Assembly (NCBI GenBank): GCA_015143295.1
Contig: CM026562.1
Coordinates: 10,630,041-10,694,040 of the forward strand
Reading direction: 5' to 3'
From: Tetracentron sinense
Taxonomy: Eukaryota; Streptophyta; Magnoliopsida; Trochodendrales; Trochodendraceae
DNA: 64,000 nucleotides
Shown: positions 51,776 through 61,529 of the stretch, one piece after another
Numbering within the stretch: position 1 is the first letter of the stretch
How the letters are laid out: each line of letters opens with the position of its first letter
The notes under the pieces: model-generated
Told to the model about the DNA's origin: nothing
Database searches by the model: none
What the model saw: the letters and a program-made list of their open reading frames with translations, nothing else
Position numbers and translations under genes: made by a program

Positions 51776-54485
51776 CTTGCACCACATCGTCGGATGCATG
51801 TGCTTCCCGTTCCGTCATGGTGAAGACTTAACCTTGATTTGCCTAACGAGGTGGCTGTGTGGGCTGTACGGACCTAGATGCCTGCAAAGACCCCTACTGT
51901 GAAGCCTACCTAACTGGAGGTTGACTCCCTTGAGACTGAGACTGGCCTGGCTGCTAGCGACGTGGACAATCTCGGATCACATGCCCTTGTTCACCACAAT
52001 GGAAGCAACCACCAGATGCCCTCCGACATTCTCCGACCTTATGCCTTTGGCTACATAATGTACACTCCTCAAAAGGTGCTGAAGAGGATGGGGGCTGCCC
52101 ATATCGAGTAGCCTGTGTGTACTATTCGGGCGGAAAGACTACCGAACCATAGGACGAGGAGCCTGTGCTGAAAGGCGGCCTGTAACTTTGAGGTGCAAAA
52201 GGAGGCCTCTACGACTATGCTGGCCCAGAAGTTTGATATAGAGCGGTTCTAGCCCTCTTCTTAGGCTATGCTGAGCTACTCGCCTGTCCTCTAACCTTAT
52301 CCCTCCTCTTGAAGAACTCCTCCGAGTTAGCCTCAACTAACTGGGCCTTGTCGTTCACCTCTGCATATGTCTTATGTCGAAACATCGATATTTTCTCTCT
52401 CAAATAGCCATTCAAGCCTCTTTTAAACTTTTGGGCTTTCATAGCTTCAGTGGCTACCATATGCGGAGTAAACCGAGACAATGCTGAGAACTTTGCCTCA
52501 TACTCAGCCACGGACATGTTACCTTGTTCCAAGGTAATGAACTCCATCTCTTTCTTCTCATGTACTTCGATTGGAAAGTATTTCGACGTCAAGAAACTCT
52601 CCCCATGACCACTCTTGGCCCATTCAAGTTAAGTCTCGAGTCCTGACGGCCGATCTCCACTAGTGGTCTGCCTCACCTTCCATCACAAAGGCGACCAATG
52701 ATACTCTTTCTGCCCCCGTAGGCATCAAAACTGCAAACAACTTCTCTAGTTGCATCACCCAAGCTTCTGCCACCATTGGGTCTATACTGCCATAGAAGAT
52801 AGGAGGCCTCATCCTCCGAAAAGCCTTAACTCCAGCTTGTGCTCTATATGGAGGAGGTACTGGCACAACTGGCATAGTGGCGCGCTGCCTGGCTGCAAGC
52901 ATAGCCAATGTCTCAGCTATAGATGCAAAGTGAAAAAAATTCGGTGAACTTCAAATCTAGGGTTTGAGTTGAGAATCTTACAAGTTCAAGGGGATGGTTA
53001 GGGCTTCCTATAAGTCTATCTACCCTTTTTGATGTTTTAACAATTAAGTTATCAAGTTAAGGGATGATGTACTTTAAGTGCGGAAAATAGAAAGCCAAAA
53101 AAAACCACAACACAAGGATTTTTACGTGAAAACCCTTCCGGGAAAAACCACAGGACCTAGACCAGCCATGAGAATCCACTAAGACAAAGTAAATAAGAAC
53201 TTACAAGACTCGAACTTGACTATTTCAGACTCGACACTTCGATCCTTTAGTTCTTAGTCCTCCACGCCTCGAAAAGTCATCACGTACTCACAAGTCCCGT
53301 GATCAACCACAGCTGCTCGTACTTCTCTTTGTGTCTCGAAAACAGTCCACGATCTTCCGATCAATCTCTGTCAATGACGGCTTCGGATTCCACTGACCAA
53401 TTCACACATCCATGATCCGTCTCGGATCGATCTCCTTCGCAAAGGCTCCGAAACACTCCAGCCAAGGTGTTCTATCCAGAACGGTTGATGGTTTGATAGA
53501 AATCAATACCTAGATGGACTCCTTCAAAGGACAAGTCCAAACAAGCAAAATTGGAACTTTGGGCTTGCAAACTCTAGGTTTAATGCACTAACAAAAGGGG
53601 TTAAGAAAAATAGATTTCATAGGTTTTATGACCTCTGGAGAAACTCAAAAAACCTCTCTACCCACTCCCAAGGTCGTGCTCCACGAACTAGAGGGGTTCC
53701 CCACTTATAGGGAATCAAAAACAATGATTAGAAGTTGCTTAAAAGGGTTTAAAATAACCAAAATAGGCAAAAATCGGTTTTGGAATGGATTTTAGCAAAA
53801 ATATATATCAGGGTCGACCTAGGTATCCTTGGGGGTCGACCCTCAAATTTTGAACTTGCTGTCCCAAAACACTATACATAATTTTGCCTCTTCAGGGTCG
53901 ACCCTCAATGCCCAGGGTCGACCCTGAGGTGAAAACCGAAATTAAAACTTCATTTTTAGCTCTTGGTCCCTTCACAAAATTTGTAGCTTTTTTTGACGTG
54001 ATCGTTTTTACATATTATGGAGCAAAATCTGAGCTATGGTTTGAGAGATATGCCCAAAACAAGCAACCTTGGTTTTTTTAAAATTTTCAGATTTTTAAAC
54101 AAGTTTTGCACTGTTTATCTCATCACCTAGGGTCCGAATGGTTAGTCTAAGACACTTAACACCTAAGGTAACATGTTAGGATTATTCTAAGTTAATTGTC
54201 ACCTATGGTAGCATGGTATCTAGGTCACTTATCATCCTAAGAAGGAAATGATCAAACCGAGTCTTTAACGGTCTTCAACTTCACTTGTTGTGGATGATTG
54301 ACGGCAATGATACAAGAAACACTCCTAGACACCTAGACTCACTTGTTTTGACACTGGAATATGCCAATATAAAAACATGGACTTTACACAAAGGCTTGAG
54401 CAAAATCAGGCTGCTCATCACCCACTGGAGCTTTACCTTCATTTCCCTGAGTCTGGTATCCTCAACCTCGGATACCGCGTCTCAT
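51776..54485 (-). pseudogene. G3 Gag, interrupted by a copia solo LTR
   Basis: Starts at ATG 54485 (MRRGIRG then a stop). Gag runs to 54389, is interrupted by the insertion at 52931-54388, and resumes as AETLAMLAARQRA. Core segments are VKAFRRMRPPIFYGSIDPMVAEAWVMQLEKLF, TLEQGNMSVAEYEAKFSALSRF and FKRGLNGYLREKI. Two zinc knuckles are present: CTLCSQRHKVGEC (non-classical) and CFHCGEQGHVIRDC (CCHC, intact) at about 51960-52075. Frame breaks lie near 52600 and 52250. The end is open to the intron donor at 51776. Confidence 0.84.
52931..54388 (-). mobile_element. Copia solo LTR (SIRE-type) inside G3 gag
   Basis: A 1458-bp insertion with TSD caaag (52926-52930 and 54389-54393) and TG..CA ends. 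It shares with the C1 LTR the block gggaaaaaccacaggaccta and a GGGTCGACCC cluster (53812-53926), but is otherwise a different family. A TATA-like CCCTATAAGTG lies on the minus strand near 53705. No coding region is present. Confidence 0.87.
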
Positions 54486-54841
54486 GGTGTATCCTAAGAA
54501 CAACAGCAATCCATAAGTCTAACTTAGAATCCAGATGGTATCATAACATTTCATTACTTGATATGGTATATATATACCTACACATACTAGCATTAAAGTA
54601 CAGTTGACATTTCTAGCGAAGCGAAGACACTAGGTTTCGTTGTCTCTAACTAGAATCTGACTCCCCAAATGGATCCACTGCTTTGTTCTTTGATACCAAC
54701 TCGACATCAACCTAAAATGAGTTCATCTGAGTTCTAAGTTCAACTCAAAGAACACTCTTTAGTCCTTCGAGTTCTAACGCCGTGAACATTGAAGACACTT
54801 AATCCTAGGTGACCTAATGCCTAGGGCTCTGATACCAAGTC
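54486..54841 (-). other. G3 leader with primer binding site
   Basis: TGGTATCAGAGCC on the minus strand at 54837-54825 is a perfect initiator tRNA-Met primer site, four bases from the LTR end. No gene lies in the rest of the leader. Confidence 0.85.
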
Positions 54842-55132
54842 TGTTGCGACCCAAAATACCCCCTATGAGTTAGGGATACTTTAGTTTGTGACCGCCGTGT
54901 CAAACCATCCGGTATGACACATAAGGCATACTTAACATCTTGTCAGAGCGCACAAGTTATACACATAACTAAAATACAACAGAAGCAATTCAAAATAACA
55001 ACTCCTATCATTAGGTTCAAGTCTGAACCAACAGATCATCACAAAATATTAAGCATGAAGTGGACAAGTCCCACTCTCAATACTATCAAAATATAAGAGG
55101 ACTCTCTCTCTCTCTCATGACCTCAACAGAAA

Positions 55133-55299
55133 TCTAAATCGGGCCGCCTATCCAGCGATCCATCATCTTGATAATGGTCCATAGAGGGCTCCGGTTCGTA
55201 ATACTCTTCCTCTATCCAGGGCTCTGAACCACAGATATCGAAAGGGACTCATGCACCTGCTGACAATCAAAATGTACGACTGAGTATTGAAACACTCAG
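55133..55299 (-). other. Hairpin plus short acidic frame in G3 LTR
   Basis: The minus strand has CTGAGTGTTTCAATACTCAG (55299-55280). After TTGTCAGCAG|GTGC the frame encodes GSEPWIEEEYYEPEPS and ends DLDFC-stop near 55133. The order, the E-P/S-W-V/I-E-E core and the terminal D-x-C-stop match the G1 LTR. Confidence 0.5.
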
Positions 55300-56080
55300 C
55301 GGGTACCAACCACTAGCCAACAATGTTATAAAACAAGATCACGCATACAGTTTATAGAAATCGTAGAACGTAGAGTATAAATCAAATGTGTATATTTTCC
55401 AAAACCATTTCCTTATGAGTTTTCGTGTAAAACATACATCTTATGAAGTCTTGCAAGAATCAATAGCTTATGAGTGTGTCTTACAAGTTCTTATTAGTCC
55501 TTATGAGCATGGAGCACTTATGAGTTCTTATGAGATCCATAGAGCATGTGAGATCCTTAGAGCATAGAGAACATGTAAAACTTATGAGTACTTTTGAGCA
55601 TTGAGATCCTTATGGGCATGTGAGATCCTTAGAGCATATGAGATCTTAGACATTGAGATCCTTATGAGCATGAATAACCGATCTTAGAAACCAACCCAAA
55701 GTTTGGCATAATCACTTATGAGTTCTTGTGTGATTTTCTTGAAAGAATAAAACAGGGTTAGATAGTAGAAGGTATCTACCTTTCAAAAAGAACACATTTG
55801 AAGCTAGAAAAAGCTTTGAGAAAGCCTATGGAATCAATTCTAAGCTTAGTAAACCTCGAAAAGTAAAAATCTGGACTTCACCTTGCGCCTTAGCACCAAC
55901 CCTGAAAACCCTAGCTCTTTTCCCTCTTTACTCTCAAACTTTCTCCCAAAAACTTGCTCTAAGGGTTCTTGTAACCCTAGCCAAGAAAATGGCTTATTTA
56001 TAGGCTAAGGGGTGAGGCCAAAGACCTTTACACTCTTAAAATATCCTAAAGAGCCGGTTACAAGGCAAAAACAGCATGAT

Positions 56081-56198
56081 TGGTCGACCGGTCAAGAATC
56101 ATCTCTTTGTTAAAAAATCCCCTACAAAATTTCGAGCATTCGGTTGACTAGTAAGGGCATTCGGTCGACCGGTAGCAAAATCAGTCGACCGGTTTTGT
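56081..56198 (-). promoter_or_regulatory. GGTCGACCGG motif cluster in G3 U3
   Basis: Four copies (ggtcgaccggt, ggttgactagt, ggtcgaccggt, agtcgaccggt) lie in 118 bp, about 80-200 bp upstream of the TATA box at 55995-56002 on the minus strand. The second copy is decayed. Confidence 0.5.
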
Positions 56199-56634
56199 TT
56201 GTTTTTCCCATGTTTTGGCCTGTGGTTTGTTTTTCTTCCCTTCCTTCTTCTTCCTCTTATACTTATTTTAATTTAAAAAATTTTAACATTAACTTTAAGT
56301 TTTAAATTAAAATAAGGAAGTACCCCTCATTTTAATCCAATAAAAATACTTAGGAAATCCAATTCCTCATAATTCAAAATTTGATTTTCCAGTTCTAGGC
56401 AAAAACCAATAATTCCGGTTTGTCGTAACTTTTTTCATTGCTCGAAAACCATTCTAATCATATGAATAAAATCGCATAAAATTAAGTAAGTTTAGTAAAC
56501 CTATAAACAACCATTACCGGGACTTTTTATCTCCAAATTCGAAATATTTCATTACATGGCCACTATTCACAGCACTATTCACGACGCTATTCACAGGCTA
56601 TGAAAATGAGATCTGGGGTTCTACACTAAGTTAC

Positions 56635-56760
56635 CATAAAAAAATCCTCATTTTTTCAAATGTTTAGCGGGCACCTGCCCCAATTCCAATGGCTATAACG
56701 TAAAAAAATTCTGGTTTTTTTAGAAGTTCAGGGGGGCACGTGCCCCTGGTTCCGCCCCTG
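56635..56760 (-). mobile_element. Possible end fragment of a DNA transposon
   Basis: The minus strand starts CAGGGGCGGAACCAGGGG at 56760, a form common at hAT-type element ends. The rest (two T-rich segments separated by a GGGCACCTGCCCC-like block) shows internal repetition. The other end was not found, perhaps removed by the G3 insertion. Confidence 0.35.
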
Positions 56761-56981
56761 CAATCAGGGGAATGTGTTGCTGGAGCTTCCTTCTCTTGGT
56801 TAATGGTAGATATCTGTAGTTTTTAAGCTTTTCGTTTGTGTCTTAAATTCCATTCCCATCATTTTTTAAAGCTTTATAATCTGCCTCTCTAATTATAATT
56901 CAATGCCATTGTTTGTGTTACACTGTATTGTTAAGTTTGGATCTTTTGAATTTCATTTATTTCCAGGCATGTATTTAGTAT

Positions 56982-57142
56982 GGGAAATAGTTAAGGTACC
57001 TGGGAAATAGATGGTAAAATCTAAGGCTGGACCTCATTAGTTCAATTGTGTTGGGTATTTAAGAAGGGTGGGGGGGGTATGGACCAATGAGGTCCAGCCT
57101 TGAATTTTAAAATCCATTTCCCAGGTATGCTAATCACTGCTC
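56982..57142. mobile_element. MITE with 9-bp TSD (Mutator-like)
   Basis: The 161-bp insertion is flanked by ATTTAGTAT on both sides (56973-56981, 57143-57151). Its ends are inverted repeats of about 45 bp sharing tacctgggaaat and aaggctggacctcatt. The unoccupied site is seen in copy 2 near 61165. The 9-bp TSD suggests Mutator-type mobilisation. A 9-G run lies in the middle. Confidence 0.85.
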
Positions 57143-57446
57143 ATTTAGTATATCTCATAGCCATTGAATCCTTTATAAAAGTAAATCCAGTCAAAAGTTC
57201 ATTAACCCCCTCAAAAAGCAGATTTTCTCGCCTGAGGTACCAATTTGGCACAAGTTTCAATTTTAATAGCTATAATGGGCAATTGTCTAGTGGTTGCTAG
57301 GCATTCGTTTTTTCTGCTCAAAGGAAAGTGAAAATGAATCATCAGATTCTTAACATGTTTATGAGGTAGTTTATTGTTGATAATTTAGTGTAAGTTACTG
57401 TGGATAACTTTTATTCTCAGAATTGTATCATATGGGCTCTATATCT

Positions 57447-57735
57447 CAATGTTATCAAAGCCGGACCGGTCATCAAACTGGTTGAGTGGCCGGTTCCCGA
57501 TTCCACCGGTTTAACCGTGTCATTTTTTTTTTTTTTTTTTTAAATCCATTTTTACCCATATATGACCGGTTTTGACCGGTTCTGACCACCGGTTCCCGGT
57601 TCAACCGGCCGGTTCTCACTAACTAGGCCGGTTTTGAATTATGGCCAGTTTTGAAGGTTTTGGGAACCGATTAGGGGACCGGTTCCTTGTTCCACCGGTT
57701 CGACCGGCCGGTCTGGTCCGGTTCTGACAACACTG
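57447..57735. mobile_element. CCGGTT-rich MITE (hAT-like)
   Basis: The 289-bp insertion starts CAATGTTATCAAAGCCGG and ends, in reverse complement, CAGTGTTGTCAGAACCGG. The flanks are ctatatct and ttatatct, an 8-bp TSD with one change. The interior is a dense array of ACCGGTT/AACCGGT words and a poly-T run. The empty site lies in copy 2 near 61480. Confidence 0.82.
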
Positions 57736-57790
57736 TTATATCTACTTCTTTGTATTGTATTTTTCTGGTTTGATTATTGAGATATATATG

Positions 57791-58440
57791 TTTTTGAGCA
57801 ATGCTAGGTCCCTTCCCGGTCGTACATTCTCTCTTATTTTTATACAAGAAGATAAAATAGTATGATACTATTCTTGTCTCCCACCACATTTATTTTGTCT
57901 TTCGTATGTAAATATAGTAAAAACTACCGAAAAATGGACACCCGAAAGTTGAGCTAGCATTGCTCATTTTCTTTTTGCAAAGAAAATTGGGGTTAGGCAG
58001 ACCCTGACCACAGCACTAAAAACCAAAAGAAATTACAATCTAGAATACATACATATCATCATGCATGATTCTGCCTACAGAATGGGCCGGATCGGAAAAA
58101 AACCTCACCAGCAGTAAACCGTGAGAACTTCATGATCAGACCACTATGTGTACAAAATCCAAAGTTCATGGGTTCTTCCTATTATCAAGGGCAAACAGGG
58201 AATGATAAAATGTTGTGTATATTTTAATTTTGGGTAATTTAATTTCTTATTCTTTATCCCTGATTATAAACTGAATTTTGTATTTCAGATACAAAATTAA
58301 ATATGGAGCAATGAGTTTGATGTTTCCTCAAAGTACCTTACATTTCCTTTTTTTACATGCAATGATTGAAATAATAATTCAAATGAAGGTCAAGCAGTCA
58401 TTTAATGCGGAAGAGCAAAATCCATGGATTTATACATACT
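57791..58440. other. Intergenic, nothing recognised
   Basis: AT-rich sequence with no frame or repeat that I can assign. Confidence 0.6.
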
Positions 58441-58592
58441 CGAAAAAAATAAACATAGAAAATAGTTCAAGAAAAGCGCACACAAAATTTATATGGTTCG
58501 GCATTATGCCTACGTTCAGGGCAACGAGAGATCCTTTCACTATATGGATGAAGGAAAAATGGGGTTACAAATCTCTCATCTCCTTTTTGTCT
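58441..58592 (-). mobile_element. Possible copia LTR relic beside the MADS 3' end
   Basis: Words such as atatggttcggcattatgcc, tacgttcagggcaacgagag and atcctttcactatatgg resemble the conserved block of some copia LTRs (gtggttcgg..gcctacgtcc). No boundaries or TSD were found. It ends within 10 bp of the MADS stop codon. Confidence 0.4.
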
Positions 58593-58598
58593 CATGAT

Positions 58599-59363
58599 TT
58601 ACTCCTCATTAAGAACCACAGAATCATCCCAAGCACAAGTATACGAGCGAGGAGGAAGAAGAGATTCATTAACATGGTCTCCTACAAGCTCTGCCCAGAA
58701 ATCGTCCGACAGAAACTGATCATTCTCTGCATTCGCAACCTTTGCAGCCTCAACACCATTTACCATCGACGGGACAGTCTGATCTTCATTACTATAATTA
58801 TGCGTCGGAGTGGCACCGGTGTGAAGCGGAGCCTCCACACCACCACCACCTTGAGCTTCAGCTTCAGCTTCAGCAGATGTAGTAGCAGTACTAGTATTAT
58901 TATTAGGTAGACGTTTCAACACATTGCTCCTGAGTTTCTCAAACCTATCAACCAAAGCTTCCATCTCCTCCAAAGAATGGTACTCCTGATCAACGTCTAT
59001 CTGTTCCAACCAAGACCTTGGATCTCTCTTCATACTCGGTTGCTTCTTCTTCTTGAGCTTGCACTCCAGCTCCTTGACCTCATCATGGAGTCTTGAATGT
59101 TCTTCGCGAACATTGTTTCCTGCAACCACCGGATCGGACGACGTCGACCTGGACAGATAGCGATCGATAATGGAATCCACAGATGAGTGTCCAAAACTGT
59201 ACGGATTTCCGGCGGGGGAGAAAGCAACAACGGCGATCTCGGCATCGCAGAGCATGCACGCTTCTGCAGCTTTCTGAAACAGACCTTTGCGTCTCTTGGA
59301 GAAGGTAACATGTCTCTTATCTGGGTTCTCCAGCTTCTCTATGGCGATCTTTCTCTTACCCAT
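58599..59363 (-). CDS. Type I (M-alpha) MADS-box transcription factor, AGL62-like
   Basis: A single-exon gene of 254 codons from ATG 59363 to TAA at 58601-58599. The SRF-type MADS domain fills residues 1-60: MGKRKIAIEKLENPDKRHVT, FSKRRKGLFQKAAEACMLCD, AEIAVVAFSPAGNPYSFGHS. GNPYSFGHSSVDSIIDRYL is typical of the AGL62/AGL29 group. No keratin-like K box follows. There is a short charged coiled region (about 90-115, HDEVKELECKLKKKKQ), another (about 130-155), an AEAEAEA/GGGG low-complexity stretch near 170 and an acidic C-terminus. M-alpha factors bind DNA as heterodimers with M-gamma proteins and often act in the female gametophyte and endosperm; that role is inferred from the family. GTG three bases upstream is not used as the start. 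This is the only intact host gene I can support here. Confidence 0.95.
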   Translation of the reverse strand: MGKRKIAIEKLENPDKRHVTFSKRRKGLFQKAAEACMLCDAEIAVVAFSPAGNPYSFGHSSVDSIIDRYLSRSTSSDPVVAGNNVREEHSRLHDEVKELECKLKKKKQPSMKRDPRSWLEQIDVDQEYHSLEEMEALVDRFEKLRSNVLKRLPNNNTSTATTSAEAEAEAQGGGGVEAPLHTGATPTHNYSNEDQTVPSMVNGVEAAKVANAENDQFLSDDFWAELVGDHVNESLLPPRSYTCAWDDSVVLNEE

Positions 59364-59525
59364 CACTGACTTCTCTTACTGATTTGAATAATAAACAAAA
59401 CAGAGGTGAGAGAGAGAGAGAGCTTGAATCTTGAGAATGGCAAATCAGCTTTCAATTTCTTTTCGGGCAAGACTATAGTTTCCTATCCAGTTTCTATCAG
59501 GTGCTGTCGTCTTAAATAGGAAGTT
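59364..59525 (-). promoter_or_regulatory. MADS gene promoter and 5' UTR
   Basis: Upstream on the minus strand, CCTATTTAAGAC (about 59510-59520) is a plausible TATA box about 150 bp before the ATG. The leader contains a GA/CT microsatellite at 59406-59423, a possible GAGA-type site. Confidence 0.5.
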
Positions 59526-60036
59526 GGAAAGGGAAAAGTTTTAGAATGACCAAAGTGACCCTCTAGTTGCTTTAGAAGAAACGAGTTTAAACTTTAAACA
59601 TGAGCGTTTGGCGGAGCTCCAATTTTCGGTGATAGTCATCCAAATGGGATTAGGTCTTGGAATCTCTTGCCATTTAAGTGAAGCCTAAAAACTTGGCGTG
59701 AATCTGATAACAAGTGAGAATTACAATTGCGGAACGTAAGAACTTCTATATTTCAGGTAAACAAAACGGTTTTGAAATTAGAGCAATAGTTTGCTCCACC
59801 GGCGAGGAGCAATAGCAACACTTCGCTCCTCGCTCTCACAAAGCTAACTCAAACAGTATGAACTCTAGTTAATTTTTTTTAACTCCTATAGTTAATGGGT
59901 GAACTTTAAGGGTTAGTGAATCTTAACTACAATTAAATGGAGTCAAAATAGGGACACATTGCATTAAAAGGGGACCGAGACGCGCCTCCTCACGTCACCG
60001 ACTGAGGAGGTGATTATTTTCCTTGAAATTAATAAA
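59526..60036. other. MADS upstream region
   Basis: No gene. A short inverted repeat CCTCCTCA..TGAGGAGG lies at 59985-60010, and paired gaggagcaa/ttgctcc words near 59790-59850. It ends at the target site of the inserted element at 60037. Confidence 0.6.
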
Positions 60037-60819
60037 GGGAAAACTACCTAAATGAACCCTGGGTCTTTCTAGAGTACATATGTAATCTTTGACAATTCAA
60101 CTTAACTTTTATGATCCTCCCATGTGAAAACAACCACATGTGTGGGGATCCAATTTTTTCTGGACCCATATATCCCAAAGCATTAAGTATTTCATTTAAG
60201 TTCAATATTGATTGAGACGCCTTATAGAGAAGCAGTGGGTTTAATGTACCCATGGTTTCCATTATGTAACGGAATGACCGGTCCTTTGGTTCACGCCCCA
60301 TTTTTAAACACTCACCCTTAGGGTTAAACAATCCAACCTTGGTTTTTAGAAAATGAAAAAATAAAAATCTTAATTTTAATTTAGTTAAACTTAATCAGGG
60401 TTAAATGAGAGTTAAAAGAGACACAGGGACACGGGGTGAGATATGCAGCGGATCCATGTGACCACTAATCACTGCTCTTTAGTTTGCAAGAGAATGGATC
60501 AAATCGAATATGGTCCACTGAATACCAAACATGCTTAGACTAGGATGGTGTGCATTGTGCAGTTTGGATATTTAGTTTAGAAATTTGGGGGTAGGGAGCA
60601 ATGGCGATGACGAAGGTTAAGTTGAATTGTCCATAAAAACTACTTTTGGTTTTAACTTAATACTTAGTGGTATATGGGTCCAAAAAAATAGAATTCTCAT
60701 ACATGTGGTTGTTTTTACATGAGAGGGTCATAAAAGTTTAAGTTGAATTGTCAAGTTGAATTGTCAAGAATCACATATGTACTCTGGAAAGATTATAGGG
60801 TCATTTAGGTAGTTTTCCC
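60037..60819. mobile_element. Non-autonomous element with long TIRs and 9-bp TSD (Mutator-like)
   Basis: Identical 9-bp TSDs attaataaa lie at 60028-60036 and 60820-60828. The ends GGGAAAACTACCTAAATGA..TCATTTAGGTAGTTTTCCC are inverted, and the inverted similarity extends about 150-185 bp inward on each side (for example acaattcaactt and aacaaccacatgt). The interior has no transposase. It shares taatcactgctc with the small MITE at 56982. It lies about 0.7 kb upstream of the MADS start. Confidence 0.9.
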
Positions 60820-60963
60820 ATTAATAAACCCATAATTGCTTATATATAATAAAAGAAATACCGTAGAACTCTTGGTTGTTCACTTTATTATATTGCTGAT
60901 GATGATAGTTTTTGTTAGTGATCTCTTCTTAGACTATTGGCTGAATAAAAAAGCTTATAAATC

Positions 60964-61529
60964 CAATCAGGGAAGTGTGTTGTTGGAGCTTCCTTCTCTT
61001 GGTTAATGGTCTTTAGTTTCTAGTTTTTGGTTTGTGTCTTATTTTCCATTCCCGTCATTTTTTCGGGCATTAGAGTCTGCATCTATAATTATATTTCAAT
61101 GTCACTGTTTGTATTACACTGTTTGTTACGCTTGGATCTTTTGAATTTCATCATTTCCAGGCATGTATTTAATTTATCTCATTGCCACTGAATCCTTTTA
61201 CAAAAGTAAATCCTGTCAAAGTTTCATTAACCCCTAACTCTGAGTTCCCAATTTGGCTGCTTTAATTGTTCAATATATCTATATGGGTACATGTTACACT
61301 TTTAATAACAAAATGGGTAATTGTCTAGTGGATTTTAGGCATAACTTTTTCTGCTCAATAGACAGTGAAAATGAATCTTAATATTCGTTACATGTTTCTG
61401 AGGTAGTTTACTGTTGAAAACATAGTGTACTTTATTGTGGATAGCATTTATTCTCAGAATTGTATCATATGGGCCTATATTGGTTGTTTGTGCTGTAATG
61501 TTCTGGTTTGATTATTAAGATATAGATTG
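60964..61529 (+). repeat. Direct repeat copy 2, right of the MADS gene
   Basis: Matches copy 1 (56761-57790) over its full length without the two MITEs, so it preserves both empty insertion sites. Similarity by eye is roughly 80-85%, implying an old duplication. Confidence 0.85.

Larger units (their letters stand above)
45499..56625 (-). mobile_element. G3: second Tekay-like Ty3/gypsy element
   Basis: On the minus strand: 5' LTR 54842-56625, PBS, Gag, intron, protease-RT-RNase H, integrase, degenerate chromodomain, PPT, and a 3' LTR remnant of 306 bp. It is related to G1 but clearly a different family: the LTRs share only end motifs and general architecture. It is interrupted by solo LTRs at 46174-48573 and 52931-54388. 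Many stops, a changed protease active site (DTRS) and loss of most of the 3' LTR make it defective. Confidence 0.9.
54842..56625 (-). mobile_element. G3 5' LTR
   Basis: A 1784-bp LTR; the minus strand starts TGTAGAACCCC at 56625 and ends GGTCGCAACA at 54842. The TATA box (tatttata on plus) is at 55995-56002. A GTCGACCGG motif cluster lies upstream of it (56081-56198). A CT repeat is at 55098-55116, and degenerate TTATGAG repeats run over 55420-55730. Confidence 0.9.
56761..57790 (+). repeat. Direct repeat copy 1, left of the MADS gene
   Basis: Matches 60964-61529 in direct orientation (for example ttccttctcttggttaatgg and cagaattgtatcatatgggc). It is longer because two MITEs have inserted (56982-57142 and 57447-57735). 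Without them it is about 0.56 kb, like copy 2. No coding potential was seen; it could be intron or flanking sequence of a duplicated gene. Confidence 0.85.

Noticed and set aside
54285-54607. Overlapping ORFs near the G3 Gag start
   Set aside because: They cross the border of the copia solo LTR (54388) and run opposite to Gag.
58278-58910. 210-codon ORF on the plus strand opposite the MADS gene
   Set aside because: It is antisense to the C-terminal half of a clear MADS gene and has no recognisable domain.
60044-60331. 95-codon ORF on the minus strand
   Set aside because: It lies across the terminal inverted repeat of the non-autonomous element at 60037-60819; no domain.
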